The notes under the pieces are model-generated. The model was not told the origin of the DNA. It was given only the letters and a program-made list of their open reading frames with translations, and did not search any database. Below, in pieces: positions 55,701 to 64,000 of a stretch of DNA of 64,000 nucleotides. The translations under genes and the position numbers were made by a program. The DNA lies in assembly GCF_902459465.1 (NCBI RefSeq), contig NC_047076.1, positions 10,176,146-10,240,145 of the forward strand, given 5' to 3'. This DNA is from Asterias rubens (Eukaryota > Echinodermata > Asteroidea > Forcipulatida > Asteriidae). Position 1 is the stretch's first letter, and every line of letters starts with the position of its first letter.

Positions 55701-57134
55701 AACAAATCACATATTATTATCCACTACTAAGTCCACAACCTAAACACTTTTTAGGTAATTGAAACTGAAACAAATGGTTACATTGTGGGACACTTTTCAT
55801 AACTTTTTAACTTTCATGATTTTAATTATTGGCTGGTCCATTCGAGTGGTTTCTATTTTAAGAAATCCTTTATGCTCTTTTAGGTTATTGACGTCTATTG
55901 TTCGGTGATACTTAATTTGTACAGCACCTTGGGGTCCAGTCATGCTTTATAAGCATTATTTATTATTATTAATTTTTTATTATTATTAAACAAAAACTAT
56001 CACCAGCCCTCATCCTAACAAATTCTTTCATGATATCACTCAATTGTTACAACATTTTATTTAAATAGCTTCCAAAAAGGTACAAAATTCATTGTTTCTT
56101 AATTACTAATAGTAATAGGGATGAACATCTTTCATCGTTGTTTTGGAAACCTGACATCAACTATGATTCAAGTTTTAAAAACAACATCTCCCCAAGTTTT
56201 ACTTTAACCAACGAATTACAAATGTTATCACACAGAGGTGTCAGTTAATCCATTGAGAAAGGACCTTTCTCTATGGTTAATCCTAATATTAATAAAATTA
56301 CACCCTGGAGAAGGACGAAAACTACCTTTGATTTTTTAGCATGCACTTTGCTGAGGGACTGACACTTTTAATACCATATTTAGGGGGTCTACTACAACTA
56401 TACTATTTGTACTTGAGTTAAAACGCTTTGAAAGATTGAGAAAAAAATACAGACCCTGTTGGTTGGCAAACACCATAATAGAGTTGTGCACTAAGCAGAA
56501 GTGCAATCGCGTGTGCATCACGCACCCATTAGCCGTGTACCAAACAGCACGATTTTCCCTCGTTTTGCCAACCAAAAGGGTCTATTCCATTCAGTTCCTG
56601 CACATAAACATACAGCTACACTTCAATCAATTCAAGTTCAAGTTACTACATCATGGATGATCAGTGGATGTTGCTCAATTTTGGGGGGATTTCCCAAGCC
56701 ACAAAACACACAAGTCCTACTACCTTACCTACAGTACAGGCTACACTACACAAAACATGCTACTGCTGCACAGTCATGACCTATCCACAAACAACCCTTG
56801 TTGTCGGTCCACACACCACTTAAAATACAAGACAAGGTACAATGTGTGGGGCTCGCTGTGGCACTTCGTGTAGCACTAGGTGTAGTTCCGTTTCGTTCGT
56901 ACCGAGTGTGTCAAATATTAGTACGTTTGTTTGATCGTCTTTTTTAATTTTAAACCAAAATGAACAATGGAAATTACACCCCGAATACGACACACAATAC
57001 AAATTTATGTAAAGAGACAAAGCATAACTACATGCGATGAGATGGTTAGATTTAAATAATTATTTCTACCCCAGATAACCCTGAAAACTCCAAATAATCG
57101 TGAAGAATAACTACCTGGTTGTGGAGGCATCCAT
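52798..57134 (-). CDS. PTGES3: p23 co-chaperone (prostaglandin E synthase 3), 165 aa, 6 exons
   Basis: p23 binds the closed ATP state of HSP90 through its CS domain and stabilises client complexes in cytosol and nucleus. Coding exons in transcript order: 57115-57134, 55499-55688, 54954-55055, 54299-54379, 53476-53560, 52798-52817. All have GT-AG borders, phases join and the stop is TAG. The CS domain spans about residues 8-110 (KWAQRADTVIITINVED, RLFFHCKGG). The conserved p23 signature WPRL follows (PGTPFWPRLCESKDKQHWLK) with VDFSRWKDEDDSD. The acidic tail is as in vertebrates (MMKKMGGG, QEDSDDE) and ends ELPDLE. Length is close to human p23 (160 aa). The start ATG at 57134 gives MDASTTR before the domain. 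It is head to head with MED24, about 0.76 kb apart. Identity is sure. Confidence 0.96.
52880..53260 (-). mobile_element. SINE copy in intron 5 of PTGES3
   Basis: It contains TTTTACATAGTCTACTCTATG, CAAGGTGCTGTGGCGCAATA, CCAATCCAACCAGGAACACC, TTACACAACACACAACGTCC and a degraded tRNA-like head (GGGACACCAACCCACACTC, GCTGTGCCAGGACATG). Confidence 0.8.
53760..53950. repeat. Dispersed repeat copy 3 of 3
   Basis: It begins AAAACGTTGAGACCAATAAG and shares GCCTGGCAAGCAGATACACA and GGTGTTACTGCAAACCAAAT with 6600-6720. It lies in intron 4 of PTGES3. Confidence 0.65.
54068..54242. mobile_element. GGGCCC-family MITE, complete copy
   Basis: Ends are AGGGCCCACTTTCATAGAGC and AGCTCTATGAAATTGGGTTC. The core ATACCATGTCACATGTACAA is in the opposite orientation to 23666. 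It lies close to exon 4 of PTGES3. Confidence 0.85.
54540..54881. mobile_element. SINE fragment followed by a TIR element right end
   Basis: 54600-54720 resembles the tRNA-like SINE head region (CTTGAATTTGATGCTCT). 54757-54881 is the right half of the AAAGGCAGTGGACAC family (CTCTTGCAACTTCGATGACC to GGTGTCCAGTGCCTTTAAAG). Confidence 0.65.
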
Positions 57135-57195
57135 GTTGGTTTTTGCTAGATTATTCGTTTGGCAAGCCAAGCAGCATGCAATGCATGTGTTCGTC

Positions 57196-57533
57196 CCCAA
57201 CTCTAGAATTGTCCCAACTTGAGCGTTACAGTTGGGGCGGAGAACTACAGCTGGGAGCCAGAGATCTGTAACCAACTACTAGTCTTGTCTCGTGTTAATT
57301 TGTCGCAATTTTCCAACTAACCGCTCTCACACTCACGTAGAGCGGACACGTCGTTAGAGTAATTCGTGGGTGATAGCGCCCTCTACGTTGGAAAATTGTG
57401 ACAAATCAACGTCTGCCTCTAAGACTAGTTGACTACGTATCTCTGGATCCAACTATAATTGGGTTGTCCCACAACTGTACCACTCAAGATGGGACTGGTC
57501 CCAACTACAGTTGGGACAATTCTAAAGTTGGGA
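57196..57533. mobile_element. 338-bp foldback MITE inside the PTGES3-MED24 divergent promoter
   Basis: The ends pair as CCCAACTCTAGAATTGTCCC with GGGACAATTCTAAAGTTGGG. Farther in, CAGAGATCTGTAACCAACTA pairs with TAGTTGACTACGTATCTCTG, and CGCAATTTTCCAAC with GTTGGAAAATTGTG. It starts about 60 bases upstream of the PTGES3 start codon, so it occupies most of the shared promoter. Confidence 0.85.
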
Positions 57534-57892
57534 TGAAACACAAGCGAAGCATGGCGCGCGCGCGCATGTGTTCACGACGTCTTGTCAAAAATAGAGGGCG
57601 CAATAACTAATTATTTCGGAGAAGTTCATCAGGCGATATCAGGCGGCCGATGTACAACAACAGAACAAGAAAACATAAAACAAAGAAAACGATACAAAGG
57701 ATTAATGACTAAGCTGACTAAAAACTTAAATTTTGTCTTGAAATATTGCACTAGAAGGTGATTAACGTAAGTAGTTACTAACTCAAAACAAAGTTAAGCA
57801 TTTAGATTAGAGTCACGTCGAGCCAATAAGCGACCCCCTCCCCAGGCCCCGCCCCCGGCTGGCCCCTCCACCCCTTTGATGTTTTAAAGCTC

Positions 57893-57963
57893 ATGGTGGC
57901 GCTGTTCGTCATCGCAGACAGAATCATCACACAAGTGTCAGGTGAAAACAATCTTCAAACCCG
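57893..57963 (+). promoter_or_regulatory. Probable MED24 5' leader exon end, with GC-rich promoter upstream
   Basis: A good donor (CCG|GTAAGTT) at 57963 would splice to the acceptor at 59219 just before the MED24 start. The 5' end is unknown; CCCCGCCCCCGG at about 57847 is an Sp1-like GC box. An upstream ATG at 57893 opens a frame that, after splicing, runs out of phase with MED24 and stops before its ATG. The exon is inferred from position and donor only. Confidence 0.5.
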
Positions 57964-58382
57964 GTAAGTTAACCCATGTTATCATCTATTATCCTTTACT
58001 TTGGTGGGAGAATGAGATAAGTCGATCGAGTCGATCGAGTCGATCAATAGTAGTAGTTTCTGGATTCCCAATCAATTCAATGTCTCACCACAAGTTATTA
58101 TTTTAAATTTAACACTAACAAATAACATTAATTAAATTTAAGGTAACAAAGATTATTTAAAAATAAGATAAGAAGAGTTGTTGTTTATATTTATAATAAG
58201 GTTTATCGCGAATAGCAAAATATCAAGAGAGGGTGCTGTTGAACCCACACAAAGGTATAGGCGTTGCGTGCGCGAGTCGTACAAACTGCATAGAAATGCG
58301 TTTGATTCTGAAGCCAGGAAACCATTTGAGTATAAATGATTGGAACAAACAACCTACCACCAGTGCCACAACAAATTATAGT

Positions 58383-58583
58383 ATAGACGATGTGACCTCT
58401 GACGTCACTTGAAAACCATTTGATTCGCGCGCATACCGCCGGGCAAAACCTTTGTGTTTTGGCCGCCAGCTAGAAAGTGTATGCAATCTTACCATGACTA
58501 GGAGTCTTTTTGCCCGGCGAAACATGACGTATCCAGTGTTTTAGAGAGGGCGGTTTGAATGTAAACATTGGTCACATCGTCTA
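58383..58583. mobile_element. 201-bp TIR MITE in the MED24 leader intron
   Basis: Perfect inverted ends TAGACGATGTGACC. Internal GCCGGGCAAAA and TTTTTGCCCGGC pair. No ORF. Confidence 0.85.
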
Positions 58584-59279
58584 ATGCTATAAAGCTTGAA
58601 TCTTGATGGTTTCATATTGATGCCTATTTATAACCGATAACTCTACTAAGAAAAATATGAAAGGATTGGATGGGGTCTAATTAAAGGCGGGGATCTAACT
58701 AAAGGCGGAAGCCTAATTAAATTAGAAGTAAGTATTAGTAAGATGAGGCCTATAACATGGTTGAAAGAAGTTGGTTGTTTTGCCAAATTGTTAAGCTTTT
58801 GTTGTGAACCTGGCGAGGTCATTTTATACTCCTTTTTTACCTTACTTAAAAATAACTGAAACAATATTATGTTGAGCCAGTGGTTAAGTTTCCTTCCTCC
58901 ATGGTTGTTCGAGCAAAGCAAAATTAACTTGAGTAGGAGTCGAAGCAGGCAACGACCTCTGATTTAACGTGCAAGCTTGCTAGCTTTTAAAATGTAACAT
59001 TTTGTTTACACACAATCACACATCCCCACATGGCCCATTGCATTTGCTCCTTGTCTATGTCTTAGGGGACCATCGTCAAAAGATTGCTATTATTGCAGTG
59101 TAAGGGCCATTTGAGGAGAGTACGATACAGTGTTACTCACCAAAACTTCAACAAAATGGTAGAAGACGGAGAGTTTTGCACTTTTAACTATATTTTGTTT
59201 TTATATGTTTTATATTCAGGAAACTAATTAAAATCAATGTAAACAACAACAACTGTTGTTAAGATAGGGGCAAGACACC

Positions 59280-61658
59280 ATGGAGACGATACAGCAAAGA
59301 TGTTTATCAATGAAGGAACTATTACTGAAGGCATGGAGAGAACGTTGGACAGATGTACAATGGAGTACACAAATGAAGCAGATCTTACCACCAGGAGTGT
59401 CAGGAGATAATTATAAACTAGCGGGTAGGCTTTCAACTTACCTCATCAAACATTCTTCTCTTTCTTCCTTTCTAGTGCAGCCTTCATGATTGAAGATAGT
59501 TGCACTGCCAGACATACTAGGGTGCACCTCTCTTTGCAATAAGTCTGTACTGGGGTCTTTTTAATACATGCATTGATAGTTTTTATAACAACACACAGCT
59601 TTACGTCCAATCTAAAAGATGAAGCAATGGTTTAAGTGTCTTACTTCAGGACGCAAGTGTCGCGATTGGGACTCAATTGTGTGTTTTTGATAATTTGGCC
59701 TTCAGTGTTTTAATGGTTATTGTACTGTATGCATGTTTTGTCAATACATCGTTATTAAAAGATGCATTATTTGTTTTCTCTACAGATATGATCTTGACCC
59801 AGGCTTTTGTTGGACCCAATCCTAACAGCCTAATGCTGTCTTATCTCAAACATGTGATAGTATCTCAGGTAAGAATCACAAGTTTGAGTTCTGTTTCTAG
59901 ACCCATGTGAATTTAGCTGTGTTCGCATTGAGCCTGATGATGTCATATCTCAAACATGTGATAGTATTTCAGGTAAGAATCACAAGCTTGAGTTTTGTTT
60001 CTAGACCCATGAGAATTTAGCTGTGTTCGTATTGAGCCTGATGATGTCCTATCTCAAACATGTGATAGTATCTTAGGTAAGAATCACAAGCTTGAGTTTT
60101 GTTTCTAGACCCATGAGAATTTAGCTGTGTTCGCATTGAGCCTGATGATGTCCTATCTCAAACATGTGAAAGTGTCTCAGGTAAGAGTCACAAGCTTGAG
60201 TTCTGTTTCTAGACCCATGAGAATTTAGCTGTGTTCGCATTGAGCCTGATGATGTCCTATCTCAAACATGTGATAGTATCTCAGGTAAGAATCACAAGCT
60301 TGAGTTTTGTTTCTAGACCCATGAGAATTTTGCTGTGTTCGCATTGAGCCTGATGATGTCTTATCTCAAACATGTGATAGTATCTCAGGTAAGAATCACA
60401 AGCTTGAGTTCTGTTTCTAGACCCATGAGAATTTAGCTGTGTTCGCATTGAGCCTGATGATGTCCTATCTCAAACATGTGAAAGTATCTCAGGTAAGAAT
60501 CACAAGCTTGAGTTCTGTTTCTAGACCCATGAGAATTTAGCTGTGTTCGCATTGAGCCTGATGATGTCCTATCTCAAGCATGTGATAGTATCTCAGGTAA
60601 GAATATCATGAGAACTTGAGGGACTTTTTGGGGATAAACTAAAAAAGCAAATGGGTAACTTGACCATTTGAAGTCCAGTGCAGACAACCCATGAAGTTTT
60701 CCTCCTGGAAACTTGCCCAACCCGTTGGGTAGTAAGAATGGCCCACTTCTGCCCGGTTAAATTAACCAGCGAATGCTTATTTAAAACCCTGCATGTTAAC
60801 AATAATGTCCTCTTATTATATTTACAGGTAGTCTCGCATTCAGCCGTTTTTAACTCGATCAGTGATCATGACACAATATGCATAACAAGGCCGTATTGTA
60901 TGAAGAGCTTGATGGAGATTTTCTCAGGATGTGTCAACAAAATCAAGTAAGTATGGTTTATTATTACAGCTGATTTTCTAGTCAGATTTCTTGATTATTA
61001 GTTTAGTCTTAATCACTAAAGTGAAAACAACAATCAGAACTGATCCTAAATTAAAGAGTAAGATATAAACTGCACTCTACAGACCTTTGTTCAAATTAAA
61101 TGTTTTTTTTGTTGTCATTTCCAATTCTTATTTTATGACATTTGGTTTTCAATCTTATAGTGGTCCTTGAAGGACGATATATTGTATTTACTCAAAACAA
61201 CTGTTAGTGTAAAAACATGCTTTGTAACAAGCAATGGAGAGCTGTGATACTATAAAATATTGTGAGAGAAGTTTCCCTTTGAAGTCACATAGTTATTGAG
61301 AAAGAAGTACTTTCTCACTCAATTAAAAGACTTTAGGCCTGATGCCTTTCATTGTGCATTAAAAAGCACTCAAATTTGTGCAAAAGGAGTGTTCTTTCTT
61401 TTCTTACCACTTATTTTCTTGCTTGTGTATCTAGCTGCCAAGGCTCAATGGAAGATTGTTTGAATCTATGTCAGTCCTTTCTACAAGTCATCCAATGGCT
61501 TCTACATTCTATTGCCCTCATACTAGAGAAGATGCCTGAGTTAAGAGATCTACAAGTCATGGCCACCAATCTAGACATCATCAGTGAAATATTACGCATT
61601 ACTTGTATGAGTCGAGTCAATAAGATATTTCTGTTTATTGCTAAACTTGAAGATGAAG
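59280..61658 (+). CDS. MED24: Mediator subunit MED24, 5' part (4 coding exons, about 190 aa)
   Basis: MED24 is a tail-module subunit of the Mediator complex that links activators to RNA polymerase II. Exons: 59220-59424 (coding from 59280), 59786-59868, 60828-60946, 61435-61658. All have GT-AG borders and phases join; the gene continues to the right. The N-terminus matches animal MED24: [72 protein letters not shown], and the closing [10 protein letters not shown] (compare human HIAKLEE). ATG 59280 is the first long-frame ATG after the acceptor. An inner Met (residue 11) aligns better with the human start, so about 10 residues may be a lineage extension. The intron after exon 59786-59868 holds a 104-bp array made from that exon's own end. 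No further MED24 exon was found by 64000. Confidence 0.93.
59525..59670 (-). mobile_element. SINE fragment
   Basis: It carries CTTTACGTCCAATCTAAAAG, GAAGCAATGGTTTAAGTGTC and CGCAAGTGTCGCGATTGGGA, the end of the tRNA-headed SINE without the head. It lies in the MED24 intron before exon 59786. Confidence 0.65.
59826..60605 (+). repeat. 104-bp array of a MED24 exon end plus splice donor, about 7.5 units
   Basis: CAG|GTAAG donors occur at exact 104-base steps: 59869 (the real one), 59973, 60077, 60181, 60285, 60389, 60493, 60597. Each later unit repeats TGTC(C/T)TATCTCAAACATGTG from the exon and carries TTCTGTTTCTAG, a good acceptor. Candidate 72-nt exons: 59901-59972, 60005-60076, 60109-60180, 60213-60284, 60317-60388, 60421-60492, 60525-60596. 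All are phase 0-0 and open, except the second, which ends TCTTAG and so carries an in-frame stop. Confidence 0.93.
61157..61405. mobile_element. TIR element of the AAAGGCAGTGGACAC family, degraded
   Basis: Recognised by ATTTACTCAAAACAACTGTTAG, AAGCAATGGAGAGCTGTG, ATATTGTGAGAGAAGTTTCC and CACTCAAATTTGTGCAAAAG. It ends about 30 bases before the MED24 exon at 61435. Confidence 0.7.
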
Positions 61659-61719
61659 GTAAGATTTACCAGCTGCCATAATAACTTGACTAATTCTACT
61701 TCTATTTCTGTCACTGTTA

Positions 61720-61895
61720 TTAGGTGTTCGGCCAACAGCCGAACAACTATTGTTTTTGTTATGTTTTTTTTAAAGGTTTTTTTTAGGTGTTCGGCCAACA
61801 GCCGAACAACTATTGTTATTGTTATGTTTTTTTGTTTTTTTTTGTTTTTTTAGGTGTTCGGCCAACAGCCGAACAACTATTGTTATTGTTATGTT
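61720..61895. repeat. Three copies of a GTTCGGC hairpin with poly-T linkers
   Basis: GTTCGGCCAACAGCCGAAC, a perfect 7-bp stem with a 5-base loop, occurs at 61726, 61789 and 61856. Each is preceded by TTAGGT or TTTTAGGT and followed by AACTATTGTT(A/T)TTGTTATG and a T run. Confidence 0.92.
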
Positions 61896-62185
61896 TTTTT
61901 TTTCCCCTCGTGTTCTTCTTTCCCTGCGAACCTTCTCCAGCAATTTTAAACAAAAGTAAAGTTAACAATTAAAATAGAATCATCTTAGGAAAGAAAATTA
62001 AAGCATACATTGAAGATTAAGTAAAATAAAATAGGGAACAGAAACAGACCACCATGAACGACTGTGAAAATATATTTAAAATAAATTATAAACAGAATAA
62101 ACGATAAAAAAACAAGGGGAAAAAAAAAATCGATGTAAACAATACCAAATAAAATAAAACAAAACACTGTAAATACATGTATACA

Positions 62186-62620
62186 TTAGTTACTGGAAGA
62201 GGATATGGCACTCAAAACCTGACCACAAAAGGAATTAAGAGAAGGGGCTCCGAACACATCACAAGAACCATGGATACTATTATATGTGGAGGAAATCCTT
62301 GACAAAAAGCCACGCTTTGTCACATCTACCCGATTCCTTGGCACATAAAAGATGTGTTTAATAGACTGTCTAGTATTACGGTTAGGAACATGTAAGGCAA
62401 AGGGGTTGAACTCAGTGTTGCTAAAATGATTGTGGAAAGATTTGTAGAGAAATAGACAGTCATTCAATATTCTTCTCTGTCTAAGGGGTGGAAGTCTGTA
62501 CATTTTACATAGGTCAAGATAATCCAAGTTATAAACAGTGCCATTATTTAGTGTCCTATGAATAAATTTGAGAAAACGAAACTGAACTCCCTGTAGTCTA
62601 TGTGCTTGATGGGCTGAGAC
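62186..62620 (-). pseudogene. Non-LTR retrotransposon C-terminal remnant, about 145 codons
   Basis: The minus-strand frame reads RFLKFIHRTLNNGTVYNLDY, then CKMYRLPPLRQRRILNDCLF, NRNTRQSIKHIFYVPRNRVD and SRISSTYNSIHG. This is the typical post-RT tail of CR1/Jockey-like LINEs in marine invertebrates. It is open to a stop at about 62186 but has no RT core. The upstream part of the open frame (62621-62695) belongs to a different repeat, marking the 5' truncation. Confidence 0.8.
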
Positions 62621-64000
62621 AAACTTAAAACTTACTATGTACATAGGCAATAGTGAGTAGATGAAACCGCCACTTTTTGGGAATGATGACGTCATGGCAA
62701 GGTTTTTAAAGTTGAAAAATGACCATTTGCTTGTTGCTGTATTTCAACGAATATAAAAGCTATGATGTTCATACTTGGGCATCGGATAGATAAAGACTTG
62801 GGAAACATTTGAAAAGTTAACGCCAAAATCGTATGACCTTAACTTCCGGGTCGTTACCCTGGGTCAAAGTTCGCCTACGTGTATTTTACATCAAAAAAAA
62901 CAATTTTTGATCTTTTAAACACAAGTAAAGCTTGTACAAACTTAAAACTTACTATGTACATAGGCAATAGTGAGTAGATGAAACCGCCACTTTTTTGGAA
63001 TGATGACGTCATTGATGAGGTCATGACAAGGTTTTTAATGTTGAAAAATGACCATTTGCTTGTTGCTGTATATCAATGAATATAAAAGCTATGATGTTCA
63101 TACTTGGGCATCGGATAGATAAAGACTTGGGAAACATTTGAAAAGTTAACGCCAAAATCGTACGACCTTAACTTCCGGGTCGTTACCCTGGGTCAAAGTT
63201 CGCCTTCATGTTTTTTTCATCAAAAAAACAACTTTTGAGCTTATCTACGGCATAATTCAAGATTGAGATCGATTTGAACCTTAAAACTCAACAGATAGTT
63301 TAACCTTAGTGTTTTTAAGACAACACAGGCCTAATTACGTCATAATGACGTCATCAGGTATTAAATAACAATATAACAACGTTTAAAATGTGTAAAAATC
63401 ATATGGCACAAACGTTTTTGGGGGGAATCCCAAAAGCGCTCTTGTTTGTCCAACAAAAGAGGGCGCTGTTGATTATCAAATCTGTGTACATCATCCCGTG
63501 CAGGGGTAGCTAAATTTTTAAAGGGTTTCCATAAATTGCAAATTAAAACCTAAAAGCCAATCTCACACAAACATATGCATTTGTGAAGAAAAAAGGAGTT
63601 GTTAAAAACTGTGATACAAGTTTAACTATAAAAATTAACGACACGTTGTAGAAAAAGTCATCTTTATGGTTCAATGTTTTTGAACTACGTCATCACGTAA
63701 CGTTCAACCGAACACCGTGTTTTTGTAATTAACAAAAATTCTATGTCTAGTTTTCCTCGTGTTCTTCTTTCCCTGCGAACCTTCCAGCAATTTTAAACAA
63801 AAGTAAAGCTTGTACAAACTTAAAACTTACTATGTACATAGGTAATAGTGAGTAGATGAAACCGCCACTTTTAGGGAATGATGACGTCATTGATGACGTC
63901 AGGGCAAGGTTTTTAAAGTTGAAAAACGACATTTGCTTTTCGCTGCATCTCAACGAATATGAATGCTATGATGTTCATACTTGGGCATCAGATAGATAAA
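62620..64000. repeat. About 320-bp dispersed/direct repeat, three copies
   Basis: The unit begins AAACTTAAAACTTACTATGT at 62621, 62938 and 63816 and continues with GATGAAACCGCCACTTTT, ATGATGACGTCAT and TTCATACTTGGGCATC(G/A)GAT. The third copy runs off the right edge. A second pair of repeats (CTCGTGTTCTTCTTTCCCTG) occurs at about 61908 and 63756, bracketing the LINE. Confidence 0.88.

Larger units (their letters stand above)
61659..64000. other. Repeat-filled MED24 intron or flank
   Basis: It contains no exon I can recognise. It consists of hairpin repeats, a LINE remnant and long direct repeats, all listed separately. An AT-rich stretch (61966-62180) lies between hairpins and LINE. Confidence 0.6.

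Overview
The window is eukaryotic nuclear DNA: four spliced protein-coding genes with GT-AG introns, set in AT-rich non-coding DNA that is full of inverted-repeat elements, SINE-like sequences, LINE remnants and minisatellites. The genes are animal genes. From memory, the repeat families (elements ending in AAAGGCAGTGGACAC, elements beginning GGGCCCAATTTCAT, and a tRNA-headed SINE) look like those of sea stars. I therefore infer an echinoderm, probably an asteroid, without proof.

Layout. (1) 1-16489, minus strand: the first 18 recognisable coding exons (about 837 residues) of TRRAP, the giant HEAT-repeat subunit of SAGA and TIP60/NuA4. The gene runs off the left edge through a perfect 68-bp satellite. 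Its introns carry four further short tandem arrays and many nested transposons. (2) 16490-21464: no recognised gene, several foldback elements. (3) 21465-26034, minus: a complete five-exon, 140-residue calmodulin-like protein with four canonical EF-hands and a TATA box. (4) 26146-39261: no live gene. It holds an eroded 3.96-kb terminal-inverted-repeat transposon (30457-34419) and an element with inverted minisatellite arms (35335-36195). (5) 39262-47456, plus: an 11-exon gene for a 692-residue protein with two U1/matrin-type zinc fingers. Its introns hold SINEs, a Tc1-like element and a 39-bp array, and a 10 x 67-bp array lies just past the stop codon. (6) 52798-57134, minus: the complete six-exon p23 co-chaperone gene (PTGES3). 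(7) 57893-61658 and beyond, plus: the 5' part of MED24, head to head with PTGES3. (8) 61659-64000: hairpin repeats, a LINE 3' remnant and about 320-bp direct repeats in or after a MED24 intron.

The genes are ordinary housekeeping or signalling genes (transcription coactivators TRRAP and MED24, an HSP90 co-chaperone, a calcium sensor, a zinc-finger protein) and do not form a cluster with a shared job. The most unusual feature is at 59826-60605. The end of MED24 exon 3, with its splice donor, is amplified as a 104-bp array. Each of the seven extra units contains a possible 72-nt (24-codon) phase 0-0 exon bounded by its own AG and GT, and six of the seven are open in the MED24 frame.

All coordinates come from reading the sequence by eye. 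Exon borders of the four genes are supported by consistent phase and splice dinucleotides. Transcript ends, first non-coding exons and repeat-family names are less certain.
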